From Streptomyces sp. NBC_01142 (GTDB lineage Bacteria > Actinomycetota > Actinomycetes > Streptomycetales > Streptomycetaceae): DNA of 64,000 bases. Location: NCBI RefSeq assembly GCF_026341125.1, contig NZ_JAPEOR010000003.1, forward strand, positions 1,240,001-1,304,000. The letters run 5' to 3'. The notes below the pieces were generated by a model. The model was not told the origin of the DNA. It saw only the letters and a program-made list of their open reading frames with translations, and ran no database searches. Below are positions 45,073-55,043 of this stretch, in pieces. A program made the translations under genes and the position numbers. Each line of letters begins with the position of its first letter. The first letter of the stretch is position 1.

Positions 45073-46690
45073 GACACACCCCCCCTGGGCATCGCCTGCA
45101 CATTCCCCTCCGGGGTCCGTTCCTACCGCTCGGGCATGGCGCTGGGCACGTCCGACTGCCCGGAGTTGGCGCGGGACCTTCTCCTGGGCCTGGTGGACCT
45201 GATCTATCCGCACGGCACGCTGCGGTCGTGGGGCTCGGTGGAGAAGTTCGTGATCGCGGTCCGGCCGATGACGAAGGCGCTTGGGAACGCCGGCTTCACC
45301 GGTGGTGCGGGCCAGCTGACGCGCTCTGTGCTGGCCGAGTACTGGCTCGGCGCCGACGCTCAGCGGGAGTCGGAGACCCGGCGCATGCTCGAAAGTCGGG
45401 ATGCGGGAACCTCGGGCCTGCGGCCGGAGGTCCGGCAGATAGTCACTGGCCGCCGGCACTTCCACCGCCCGAAGTCCCAGCCGTTCACTCCTTACAGCGA
45501 GACGGAATGGGACCGGCTGATCAGAGCGTGTCGGACACTGGCCGACAGCTCCCTCGCCTCTTACCGGGCGGCGCTGGCCGCAGCAGCGGAAGGCGCCGAC
45601 CTGCCGCTCGGCTGCCACTGGCCTCCGTCACCGAACGATCTGCGGCGGTTCCTGTCACAGCACGATCCGCTGGCCAGGGATCAGGTCGGTCGTCTTCTGG
45701 GGCAGTCGTCCAAGACCACGAGGACGCGGTTCGGCCTGCCCGAGGCCCGCGCCGAACTGTTCCCGACGCCGGAGGTGGTGATCGCCTATCAGTTGCTGTT
45801 CGGCGCCTACACCGGCATCGTCCCCGACGGCATTGACGGGCTCGGGCTGGGAGACATCGACTGGGCCGGCGACAGCACGGTCCTGCTCGACTACGTCAAG
45901 GGCCGGACGGCCAAGGAGAGCGTGAACCTGCCGAAACGGGCGATCGGCCTGCTGGAGCGCTGGCTGGAGCACTCCGCCCTGCTCCGGTCCTTCTGTCCGC
46001 CATCAGCGCGCGAGCGTCTGTGGGTCCGCCACCGTCCCAGCGCCGGTGTCGTCGCCGAGACCATGCGAATCTCCGACATCTCGGTCCGGGCCTGGATCCG
46101 CCGCTACGAACTCCTCGACGACAATGGCCAGTTGATGGCAATCCACCGGCAGCGCATCCGGACGACCTACCACGTCCGACGGGATCGGCGAGCTTGGTAC
46201 GGCAGCAGCCGCGCCACGATCGACCCCAACCACTCCCCGCAGGTCGAAGGAGACCGCTACCTGACGGTCGGGACCGCAGCCCAGCGGCAGGCAGTCGAAG
46301 CGATCATCGAGGACGCCCAGGCGGACCTGCTGCGACGCGCCCAACCACCGGTCGTACTCGCCGACGACGACATCACCGCGGTGATCCGCGACCTCCCGCA
46401 GGCTTCAGCCCGGCTGGGCCTGGACGACGATGCTGGTCGGTGGCGAGCGCGACGTGTCCACGGCCGCTTGCGCAGACCAGCTCACGGGCCTGCACGGTCC
46501 GGTCGGCAAGCCGTGCCCGGCCCGGCCGTGGGTCTGCCTGCTCTGTCCGCTCGCGGTGTTCTCTCCGCGGCACGCGGCGAACCTGCTGCGACTCAAGGCG
46601 TTCTTCGCGCGGCAGTGGAGACATCTGCCGGCTGAGTCGCGGCGGGGGTATCTATCCAGCGTGCGCTGGACGACCCGTGACCGTTGTTAG
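45073..46690 (+). pseudogene. Recombinase-like large protein, 5' cut and frameshifted
   Basis: Frame 1 (to about 46425) reads from LGIACTFPSGVRSYRSG beside the ISL3 insertion through LLFGAYTGIVPDGIDGLGLG, VLLDYVKGRTAKESVNLPKR and AIGLLERWLEHSALLR, weakly like the catalytic half of tyrosine recombinases but without the full Arg-His-Arg-Tyr set. Then a frameshift near 46425-46432 leads to AACADQLTGLHGPVGKPCPA and CLLCPLAVFSPRHAANLLRL, ending at 46690. The 5' end is cut by ISL3 copy B; the nearest in-frame ATG (45136) is probably internal. It resembles large integrase-associated proteins of actinobacterial mobile elements. Confidence 0.55.
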
Positions 46691-46739
46691 TCTCGGACAC
46701 CTGTTCGCAACTACGCGCGAGGTCCTCGGGGGAGCATTG

Positions 46740-47315
46740 GTGAGTGCCATGGAGAAGCCGTTCCTGATGCTTGTCGAGGATGTCTCCTCCCCGAGGAGGC
46801 AGAGCAGGCTGGTCATGCCGACGGGCCGGATCGAGCGCGGGCGGATTCGCAAGGGCGACGTGGTGGAGCTGGTCAGCTTCGGCGGCGATGCGCTCGCTCA
46901 TGTCACTGACATCGACGTGAGCCGTCTGCGTGTCAACGAGGCGAGTGCGGGCATGAACGTGGGGCTACTGCTACCTGGTGCGATGGCTGGAGCAGTGGAG
47001 CGGGGGCAGATTCTCGCGGCACCGGGCTCAATCGGCGCACACGTCGCCTTCGCTGCGGACATCACGCTGCTGCCGGAGGAACAGGGCGGGACGGAAGTGC
47101 TCACCGGCGAGAGCCTCGACTTCTACATCCGGGCTGCCGCAGTGAGGGGCGTGGTGACGCTGCCTCGTGAAACGGACGCGCTGCAACCGCTTCACATGGG
47201 TGCGGTAACGGTCACGCTCGAACGGCCCGTCGCTCTTGAGGACGGCCAGTCATTCGCCTTCCGTCTCCACGGACGCGCTGCCGGGTCGGGAACAGTGACC
47301 CAGCTCCTGCACTGA
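46740..47315 (+). CDS. Protein of EF-Tu domains II and III only
   Basis: A 191-residue protein that matches only the two beta-barrel domains of elongation factor Tu: FLMLVEDVSS, PTGRIERGRIRKGDVVELVS (compare the TGRVERGxIKVGDxVEIVG of EF-Tu), GMNVGLLLPG, VERGQILAAPGSI, VAFAADITLLPEEQGG and a final SFAFRLHGRAAGSGTVTQLL. There is no G domain, so it cannot bind GTP. The start is GTG 46740 behind GGGGGAG; ATG 46749 is possible. Function is unknown; it could bind tRNA-like or translation-factor partners. Confidence 0.8.
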   Translation: MSAMEKPFLMLVEDVSSPRRQSRLVMPTGRIERGRIRKGDVVELVSFGGDALAHVTDIDVSRLRVNEASAGMNVGLLLPGAMAGAVERGQILAAPGSIGAHVAFAADITLLPEEQGGTEVLTGESLDFYIRAAAVRGVVTLPRETDALQPLHMGAVTVTLERPVALEDGQSFAFRLHGRAAGSGTVTQLLH

Positions 47316-47942
47316 GTCTCATGAACGGATCCACAGCCCGGTCTGGAGGTCCCCCATCCGAGTGAAGCCGCCGGGCGGCAAAGACGTGCTACCTGTCCCG
47401 GAAACGAGACGCGTGCTCCCACGAGCCTGTGTGGGCAACCCCAACCTGACCGCCGTCAAAAAGCGACACAAGCCCCATGGGACACAGCGTTCGCGGAGAC
47501 AAAGCGGGGCGAGCAGTAGGTATGTCGAGCGGCTGCCTTGGGGGTGACGTGGAACCGGGTCCAGCAGATGGCAGGGGCAGGGCGGAGACGTCCCGCACCC
47601 GAGCCCTGCCCCACTCACGAGACACCACCGCGGTCGCGAAGTCGAGGGCACCGCCCGCGGCACTTCCCTGTTCACGCGCCATTGTCCAGGCACCGCGGGC
47701 CATCGCCCACAATCCGCCGACCACCACCCGTATCCGAAACCGCCGCCGATTGCCGCGCTCAGGGCACGCGACTCCTCATGAACCGCGCGCTCGGCCGCTA
47801 CCGCCTCGCACGCGGCCGTGACCAACGTGGTGGCTACGGCCGAGGACCGGCGCAGCTGGGGCTGGGGCGGTGCCGTCTACCGAGCGGCCTGATTGTGCGT
47901 CACCATGGACTCGCCAACAGGTGATGAAGGGGGAACTGAACT
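47316..47942. other. Gap before the peptide-methyltransferase pair
   Basis: About 630 bases. Minus-strand stretches such as RAVHEESRALSAAIGGGFG (about 47790) and WTMAREQGSAAGGALDFATA (about 47660) have fair codon bias but lie in different frames, so they may be the rest of a broken gene that I cannot name. The right-hand 60 bases carry the AAGGGGGA ribosome binding site of the small peptide gene. Confidence 0.4.
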
Positions 47943-48056
47943 GTGGGGAAGCATCAGAAGCCGCCGCCTGCCCCCTCGCAGGGCAAGCCGCCACCCGGGA
48001 ATTCCGACGGGCAGGTGCCGCCGGCTCAGCCTTCAAGCGGCAAGCACAAGAAGTAG
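47943..48056 (+). CDS. Candidate RiPP precursor, 37-residue Pro/Lys-rich peptide
   Basis: GTG at 47943 follows AAGGGGGA with a normal spacing of nine to ten bases, and the frame ends at TAG 48054-48056, five bases before the methyltransferase start. The peptide begins GKHQKPPPAPSQGKPPP, contains the single acidic residue Asp22 followed by Gly23 (GNSDGQ), and ends SSGKHKK. It has six Lys, two His and one Asp, so it is strongly cationic. Asp-Gly is the site at which isoaspartate-type methyltransferases most readily produce aspartimide. A precursor role is inference from the strong ribosome binding site, the position and the motif. Confidence 0.6.
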   Translation: MGKHQKPPPAPSQGKPPPGNSDGQVPPAQPSSGKHKK

Positions 48057-48061
48057 GGGCT

Positions 48062-49189
48062 GTGTCCGAGTTCGGTGACCAACGTCGACGCCTGGCGGCC
48101 GCCATGGAGCGTCGGGATGCCTGGCCTGCCCGTTCTGCATGGATCCGCCAGGCTGTCGATGCTCTGCCCCGGGACCTGTTCGCCCCCCAGCGTCTGTGGC
48201 GCTGGAACGGTCAGGCCTACTTGCCGGTGGACCGCCGGACCGACGCCGAACAGTGGGCGGCCGAGGTGTACGGCGATCCGGACGCGGCGGCCGTCACTCA
48301 AGTCACCGACGGCAGGCCCTCCTCCAGCCTGTCCTGCCAGGCGGTGGTGGTGGACATGCTCGACTCCCTCCAGGTGGAGCCGGGACACCGCGTGCTGGAA
48401 CTGGGAACCGGGACAGGCTGGAACGCCGCACTCCTCGCCTTCCGGGCGGGCCGAAGGCAGGTGACCAGCGTGGAACTGGACCCGGCCTTGGCTGCCGCCG
48501 CCCTTCAGCGGCTGGACGCGGTGGACGCTCAGGTAGCGGTGGAGATCGGCGACGGCGAGGCGGGGTGGCCTCCGCGTGCACAGTACGACCTCGTGATGTC
48601 CACGTACGCGGTCCCCTCGGTCCCGTGGGCATGGGTGGCTCAGACCCGGCCGGGCGGCCGCATCGTCACCCCTTGGGGCCGACTGGGGCATGTGGCCCTG
48701 ACCGTCGCCGAGGACGGCAAGTCAGCGACCGGCTGGGTACAGGGCCTGGCCCAGTTCATGCCGCCACGAGGCACGCGAGCCGATCGGGACTTCAGCCAGG
48801 TACGCGGCACCGATCCGGTCGACGACGAGCGACCCTACGAACGAGACATCGGACCGCTGCGCGATGACTGGAACCTCAGGTTCGCCCTGCGCGTCGCCCT
48901 TCCCGACGTGCACATCACCGTCGCCGCCGATGCCGACGGACTCAATGCCTGGCTCCACGACTCCAAGAGCTCGTGGGCGTCGCTCTCCGCCCTCGGCGGC
49001 GGCACGACCGTCGCCCACCAAGGCGGCCCACGCCGCCTGGCCGACGAGCTGGACAAAGCCTGGGACACGTGGCTGGACCAGGACATGCCTGACGTCTACG
49101 ACTACGGGCTGACAGTCGAGCCGGACCATCAGTACGCGTGGGCCCATGACGCGAAGACGGGCCCACGATGGCCGCTGAACGGTGAATGA
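48062..49189 (+). CDS. Protein-L-isoaspartate methyltransferase homologue, RiPP type
   Basis: A 375-residue SAM-dependent methyltransferase of the PCMT family. The family N-terminal element VDALPRDLFAPQRLW is near residue 38. Motif I is HRVLELGTGTGWNAALL (about 110-126), followed by VTSVELDPALAAAA and a post-motif GRIVTPWGRLGHVALTV. A C-terminal extension of about 130 residues (RDIGPLRDDWNLRFALRVAL to the end) is absent from repair-type PIMTs (about 210-230 residues) but present in RiPP-associated PIMT homologues. It should methylate an Asp side chain, leading to aspartimide. It directly follows the small peptide gene. No ATP-grasp, LanB/C or lasso gene is near. The start is GTG 48062, chosen over the longer ORF from 47870 because of the peptide frame and family length. 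Confidence 0.85.
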   Translation: MSEFGDQRRRLAAAMERRDAWPARSAWIRQAVDALPRDLFAPQRLWRWNGQAYLPVDRRTDAEQWAAEVYGDPDAAAVTQVTDGRPSSSLSCQAVVVDMLDSLQVEPGHRVLELGTGTGWNAALLAFRAGRRQVTSVELDPALAAAALQRLDAVDAQVAVEIGDGEAGWPPRAQYDLVMSTYAVPSVPWAWVAQTRPGGRIVTPWGRLGHVALTVAEDGKSATGWVQGLAQFMPPRGTRADRDFSQVRGTDPVDDERPYERDIGPLRDDWNLRFALRVALPDVHITVAADADGLNAWLHDSKSSWASLSALGGGTTVAHQGGPRRLADELDKAWDTWLDQDMPDVYDYGLTVEPDHQYAWAHDAKTGPRWPLNGE

Positions 49190-49338
49190 ACCCGCCATCG
49201 GCTGCTGTCCTCATGCCGCAAGAGCACAGGTCCCCACAGGCTTGAAAGAGCGTTTTGACCCGGCAGGAGTGTTTGAGAAGTGGTTGGTCGCTTGTCGCGT
49301 GGGCTGCGACGTGAGGCAGCTCTGACAAGATGACGCAA

Positions 49339-49520
49339 TGTTCGATTTTGGCATCGCGGGCTACCAGCCGTTGTGGTTGAACTGCCGCAGTGACGTCGTG
49401 CAGGAGCATGCACATCGCCTGCGTGGTCTTGCCGCCGGACTCTGACGAGAGTCTGGATGGTCTGGGACCGTCAGGACGACGAGTGGTTCTGTGATTGCCC
49501 GGTCCTGCGCCGGGCACGCT
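49339..49520 (+). pseudogene. N-terminal remnant of an unknown actinobacterial protein
   Basis: ATG at 49339 begins MFDFGIAGYQPLWLNCRSDV and continues VQEHAHRLRGLA, then shifts frame to TLTRVWMVWDRQDDEWFCDC PVL. The codon bias is good on both sides of the frameshift (about 49432). The rest is missing. No function is assigned. Confidence 0.5.
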
Positions 49521-49824
49521 CTTCCGCTGAGACCCGGAACCGCGGACGCGGATGATGTCCCGGCCCAGCGCCCCGCCCTCTCCCCGCGACATGCACACGT
49601 GACTCCCGGCGCCCTCCGTCCGCAGTCGGAGAGTACGCATCGGCTGCCGACGGACGCATGCTCCAACCACGAGGTCCGGCGGCCAGGTGGTCTGCTTACG
49701 CCATCTGGCTTTATTCACAGGTAGCGGCTCTGGCTCACTTTCCGTGAAGCGGCACCGTGGGTGACGGTTGGAGGCCGTCCTGGCCGTCGGGAAGTTGCCT
49801 GAAAATCATCAGCGGCGATCTTGG

Positions 49825-50264
49825 ATGGGCTCAGAGTTCGGGTCCGTGGAGGAGACGGTGCTCCGGCTGGAGGAGCTGCTGTTCCCGTCGATCGCGGATA
49901 TCGCGGTGCTGTCGGTCGACGTGAACGATGAGGCGGTACTGATAGAGGCCCGGTGCACGATGGCCGGGGCCAACTGTGCTGGGTGCAGAGGCTGGTCGGA
50001 GCGGGTTCACAGCTTCTATCTGCGGTTTCCTGCTGACGTCCCCAGCGCGGGGAAGCGAGTTCGGCTGTGTCTGCGGGTCCGCCGGTTCGTCTGCGGGAAC
50101 GCGTCGTGCGAACGGCGGACCCTCGTCGAACAGATAGCCGGGCTGACGCGGCGGTACGGCCGGTGGACCGAGCGGCTGCGGTCGACACTGGCTGCGGTCG
50201 GCCTCGCGCTTGCTGGCCGGGCGGGTGCGCGCATGGCTGGTGTCTTCGGAGTGGCAGTCAGCCG
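49825..50264 (+). pseudogene. ISL3-type transposase N-terminal fragment
   Basis: The frame from ATG 49825 gives VLRLEELLFPSIADIAVLSV, the zinc-finger region CAGCRGWSERVHSFYL ... CGNASCERRTLVEQIAGL and the HTH region ALAGRAGARMAGVFGVAVSR, then ends abruptly where an MMPL transporter sequence takes over. The catalytic domain is absent. It is distinct from ISL3 copies A and B. Confidence 0.75.
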
Positions 50265-50578
50265 CAATCACCGCCGGTTTCCAGCACAGCGCCAAGGTCG
50301 TCACCGCCGCGGCCCTCATCATGATCAGCGTGTTCGCCAGCTTAGTGGGCGCCTCCGAAGTGGTCACCAAGGCCCTGGGCTTCGGCCTGGCGACCGCTGT
50401 CGCCTTCGACGCCTTTGTCGTCCGTATGACCATCGTGCCCGCGGCCCTCGCCTTGCTGGGTGACCGTGCCTGGTCTCTGCCGGCCTGGCTCGACCGCATC
50501 CTGCCCCAAGTCGACCTGGAGGGTGAAAAGCTCGCCCAATACACGGCGACAGCACCCCCACCTGAAAGACCTCGTTGA
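50265..50578 (+). pseudogene. MMPL-family transporter C-terminal fragment
   Basis: In a frame open to 50578 the sequence reads SAKVVTAAALIMISVFASLV, KALGFGLATAVAFDAFVVRM and TIVPAALALLGDRAWSLPAW, the last membrane helices of an MMPL lipid or drug exporter. The preceding roughly 600 residues are missing, replaced by the ISL3 fragment. Confidence 0.8.
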
Positions 50579-50660
50579 GTCCTCGGCCAGAAGCCGACAC
50601 TGATCGAGCCGAGGCCCGCCTCCTACCGGGGCGGGCCCAGGCTCTGCGCCCGCGTAAGGG

Positions 50661-50800
50661 TCAGCGGATGGAGGACCCGATGCTGAGGCACCCGTCGACA
50701 TCGAGGACGACGCCGGCGATGTAACAGGCGCCGGGTGAGCACAGGAAGAGGCTGCCTCGGCAATGTCGGCGGGGCCGCCGGTGCGGCAAACTGCAGCGAG
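50661..50800 (-). pseudogene. Short-chain dehydrogenase C-terminal fragment
   Basis: The minus strand reads RTGGPADIAEAA and, after a frameshift, FLCSPGACYIAGVVLDVDGC followed by LSIGSSIR and a stop. This is the usual end of an SDR enzyme (family form YxTGxxLxVDGG). Only about 45 residues remain. Confidence 0.65.
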
Positions 50801-50827
50801 GGCAGAGCATGCAGTTGGCGGCTGCGG

Positions 50828-51694
50828 TCAGGCGGCCGGGGGCAGGAGTACGAGGAGCTTGCCCACACCGTCAATGGTGAGGTGGGGTCTCCGCTCCTGC
50901 GGCAGTGCCATGAAGTGATCCGCTGGGTGGATACCGGTGGCCACCGCGATGGCGAGGGCGTCGGCGCGACGGGCCATCGCCATCTCCAGTTCCGGGTCGT
51001 CCCCGACGACGGCGAGTTCCTGCGGGGCGGCGCCCAGCCGTTGCGCGGCGCAGTGCAGCCCGATCAGCGACGGTTTGCCCACGACCTGTTCGGTGACGCC
51101 CGTGATGCTGCTGATCATGGCGCAGATGGCCCGGGAGGTGCCCAGGGCCCTGCCGTCGGCGGTGGCGAAGAACACCGACTGTGAGCAGCTGTACAGGGTG
51201 GCGCCGCCGAGGACGGCATGGCAGGACGCTTCCAGGTCGTCCATGGTGAACTCGCGGTACCAGCCGGCCAGTACGGCGTCGGCTTCCGGCTTCCCCTTCG
51301 GCTCGACGATCTCGATGCCGGCCTGGCGCAGCGGCTCCTTGAGGCCTTCGCCGCCCAGCACCAGGACCCTTCGGTGGCCCTTGGCCAGGAAGTGGTCGAC
51401 GGCGCTGGTGGCGGGGGTGAGCATCGCGTCGTCGGACAGGTCGAAGCCGATCCCGCGCAGTGTCTGTGCGTATGCCTCGGGTGTGCGGGTGGTTCCGTTG
51501 GTGAAGGTGAGCCAGGGAAGGCCGCGTGCGGTGAGCGCGGCGGTGAGCTCCAGGGCTCCGGGGAGGGGCGTGAGCCCGTGGTTGCGCCGGTCGCCCAGCA
51601 CGAGGGTGCCGTCGAGATCGAACACGATGCCGCGGACGCTTTGCAGACGATCGGTCAGGGAGACGGCGCCTACGTCAGTCGGCTCGGCGGTCAC
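50828..51694 (-). CDS. HAD-family (NagD-type) phosphatase
   Basis: A 288-residue HAD hydrolase. Motif I is GIVFDLDGTLVLGD, motif II FTNGTTRTPEAYAQ, motif III the Lys in VVGKPSLIGL, and motif IV VGDDPELEMAMARRADAL. The cap sequence between motifs II and III is of the C2 type seen in NagD and phosphoglycolate/4-nitrophenyl phosphatases. It is the last gene of the seven-gene operon: its GTG start at 51694 overlaps the carboxyltransferase stop by 20 bases. A role in hydrolysing a phosphorylated intermediate or by-product fits the upstream phosphotransferase, but is inferred. Confidence 0.88.
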   Translation of the reverse strand: MTAEPTDVGAVSLTDRLQSVRGIVFDLDGTLVLGDRRNHGLTPLPGALELTAALTARGLPWLTFTNGTTRTPEAYAQTLRGIGFDLSDDAMLTPATSAVDHFLAKGHRRVLVLGGEGLKEPLRQAGIEIVEPKGKPEADAVLAGWYREFTMDDLEASCHAVLGGATLYSCSQSVFFATADGRALGTSRAICAMISSITGVTEQVVGKPSLIGLHCAAQRLGAAPQELAVVGDDPELEMAMARRADALAIAVATGIHPADHFMALPQERRPHLTIDGVGKLLVLLPPAA

Positions 51695-53142
51695 GGTGCA
51701 GCTCCAGTCGGAAGTCGGGGCGTTCCAGGATGAGTTCGGGTGTCGCCGGGCGCGTGCGCATGCCGTTGAGCAGGTCGAGCACGGGCTTCAGCCGGGGGTT
51801 GTAGTGCTGCCGGGCGGGGCCGGCGGCCACCATGGCGTCCACCTGCTCGGCGGGCATCGTGGCCCGCAGGAGCAGTTCCTCGTCACTGATGCCGCGGGGG
51901 AATCGGCCGCGTAGCTCGGCGACGGTGGGCGGTGGCGGTTCCTCGGCGAGTTCCCTGGCCCGCGGCCGGGCCAGGATGCGATCGGTGACGTCCGGGTCGA
52001 CGGGACCGGTCGGCCTGCCGAAGTTGCCGAGCACGTATCGGATCACCGGGTCGGAGACGTTCTCGTAGCGTTCGGCGCCGATCACGTTGTACAGCGCCTG
52101 GGTGCAGACCATCTGCGGGAAGGGGGTGACCATGATGGGGTGGCCCAGTTCGGCGCGGACCCAGGTCACCTCCTCGATGACCGCGTCGAAGCGGTCGCTG
52201 AAGCCCAGTTCGTCGAGCTGGCGGCGCAGGGTGGTCATCACGCCACCCGCCACCTGGTGGCGCATGAACGCGGCGTCGAAGTCCCGGGGACCGCCCACGG
52301 GCAGCCCCTCAGCCGCGGCCATGTGGTGGAAGTAGTCCGCCGCCACGCCGAGCAGCCGGTCGTCGACGTCCACGGTGTGGCCGAACTCGCGCAGGTTGGC
52401 CACCACCTGCTGGGCGTTGGGTAGCGAAGTGCCGCCCGCGAGGGCTCCGCAGGCCACCTGGAGCGCCTGCACCCCCAGGTCGGCCGCCTTGAGGTAGGTC
52501 AGGCCGGGCAGTCCGATGGTGCAGTGGGAGTGCAGCTCCAGCGGTTTGCCGGAGAGGTTGCGGATGACGGCCGGGATCAGCGTGGTGGCGCGTTCTGTTG
52601 TCAGTAGTCCGCCGGGGTCCTTGATGTAGACGCGGTCGATGTCCGGGCAGGCCGCCATCTGGGAGGCCAGCGAGCCGTAGTGGGCGTCGTCGTGCACGTC
52701 GCTGACGGTGTAGGTCAACGCTCCGACGATCTCCGTGGCACCGGCCGCCCGGATCATCCGCGCGGACTCGCGCACGGCGTCCATGTCGTGCATGGGGTCG
52801 AGCACGACGTACCGGGTGACGCCGTTGGCCACCAGCCGGTCGTAGACCAGCTGCATGAACTCGGGGTGGGCGACCTCCCAGGAGATGAAGCGCAGCCCGG
52901 TGCCGATGAACTGCAGGGGGGTGTTGGGCATGGCACGGTGCGTGAGCCGGATACGTTCCCAGGGGTCCTCACGTTGGGTCCGCACCGCCATGCCCATGTG
53001 GGTGCTGGAGGTGTAGTCGAGGGCCCGGAAGCCCACGCGGTCCAGAACGGGGGCGATCTGGAGGATCTTGCCGGTGTCCAGTCCGGTGGCGCTCCACAGA
53101 CTCTGGTTGCCGTCGCGCAGCGACACGTCGACGAGCTGGATG

Positions 53143-53150
<8 letters not shown>
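51675..53150 (-). CDS. Biotin-dependent carboxyltransferase of pyruvate carboxylase type
   Basis: A 491-residue TIM-barrel carboxyltransferase related to pyruvate carboxylase domain B and oxaloacetate decarboxylase alpha. Metal and catalytic residues are kept: Asp8 with LRDGNQ (residues 11-16), the Lys of VYIKDPGG (Lys177, usually carbamylated) and ELHSHCT (His207, His209). The segment that normally reads WGGATFD and helps hold pyruvate is replaced by YTSSTHMGMAV (46-56), so the carboxyl acceptor may differ from pyruvate. A conserved C-terminal helical domain (PRGISDEELLLRATMPAEQV) is present. It overlaps the biotin carboxylase gene by eight bases. There is no fused biotin domain; the carrier is separate. 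Confidence 0.88.
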
Positions 53151-54539
<1,389 letters not shown>

Positions 54540-54543
<4 letters not shown>

Positions 54544-55043
54544 GGCGTCACCGCTCCTGCGGAGGTCGTGTCGATGTGCATCAGCACGGCGCCCTGCTCG
54601 ACGAAGTCACCGTCGGCCAGAGCGACTTCTGCCACCGTGCCGCTCGCTCCGGCGTACACGGAGTTCATCAACTTCATCGTCTCGACGATCCCGACCACCG
54701 TGGTCTCGGTGACCTCGTCCCCGATCTGGACGAAGGGGGGCGCGCCGGGCTTCGGCGCGCGGTAGAAGGCTCCCGGCAACGGCGTACGTACCTCGGTCAG
54801 GCCTTCGCGGGCGGACACCGCCTGCTTGTCCGGTGGGGTGCCGCCCCCGTCCGCCGGCTGCTCCCGCGCTTCACGGACCACCAGCACCGGCTCGGCAGTC
54901 GTACGGGCGGACTGTGTCCACTCGCCGTCGTTTGCACGGCGCAGCGACAGTTCGAACCGGCCGGTGCGCAGTTGGAGGCGATCGACATCCATGTCGTCGA
55001 TGATCCGGAGGATGTCCTGGACGTCCTCGCCGGTCAGGCTCAC
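54540..55043 (-). CDS. accB: Biotin carboxyl carrier protein
   Basis: A 167-residue carrier protein. The N-terminus (VQDILRIIDDMDVDRLQLRT) resembles AccB, a flexible Pro/Gly/Thr linker follows (about 45-85), and the biotinyl domain (about 86-160) carries VGIVETMKLMNSVYA with the biotinylated Lys124. Four-base overlaps join it to the genes on both sides. It carries CO2 between the biotin carboxylase and the carboxyltransferase of this operon. Confidence 0.92.
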
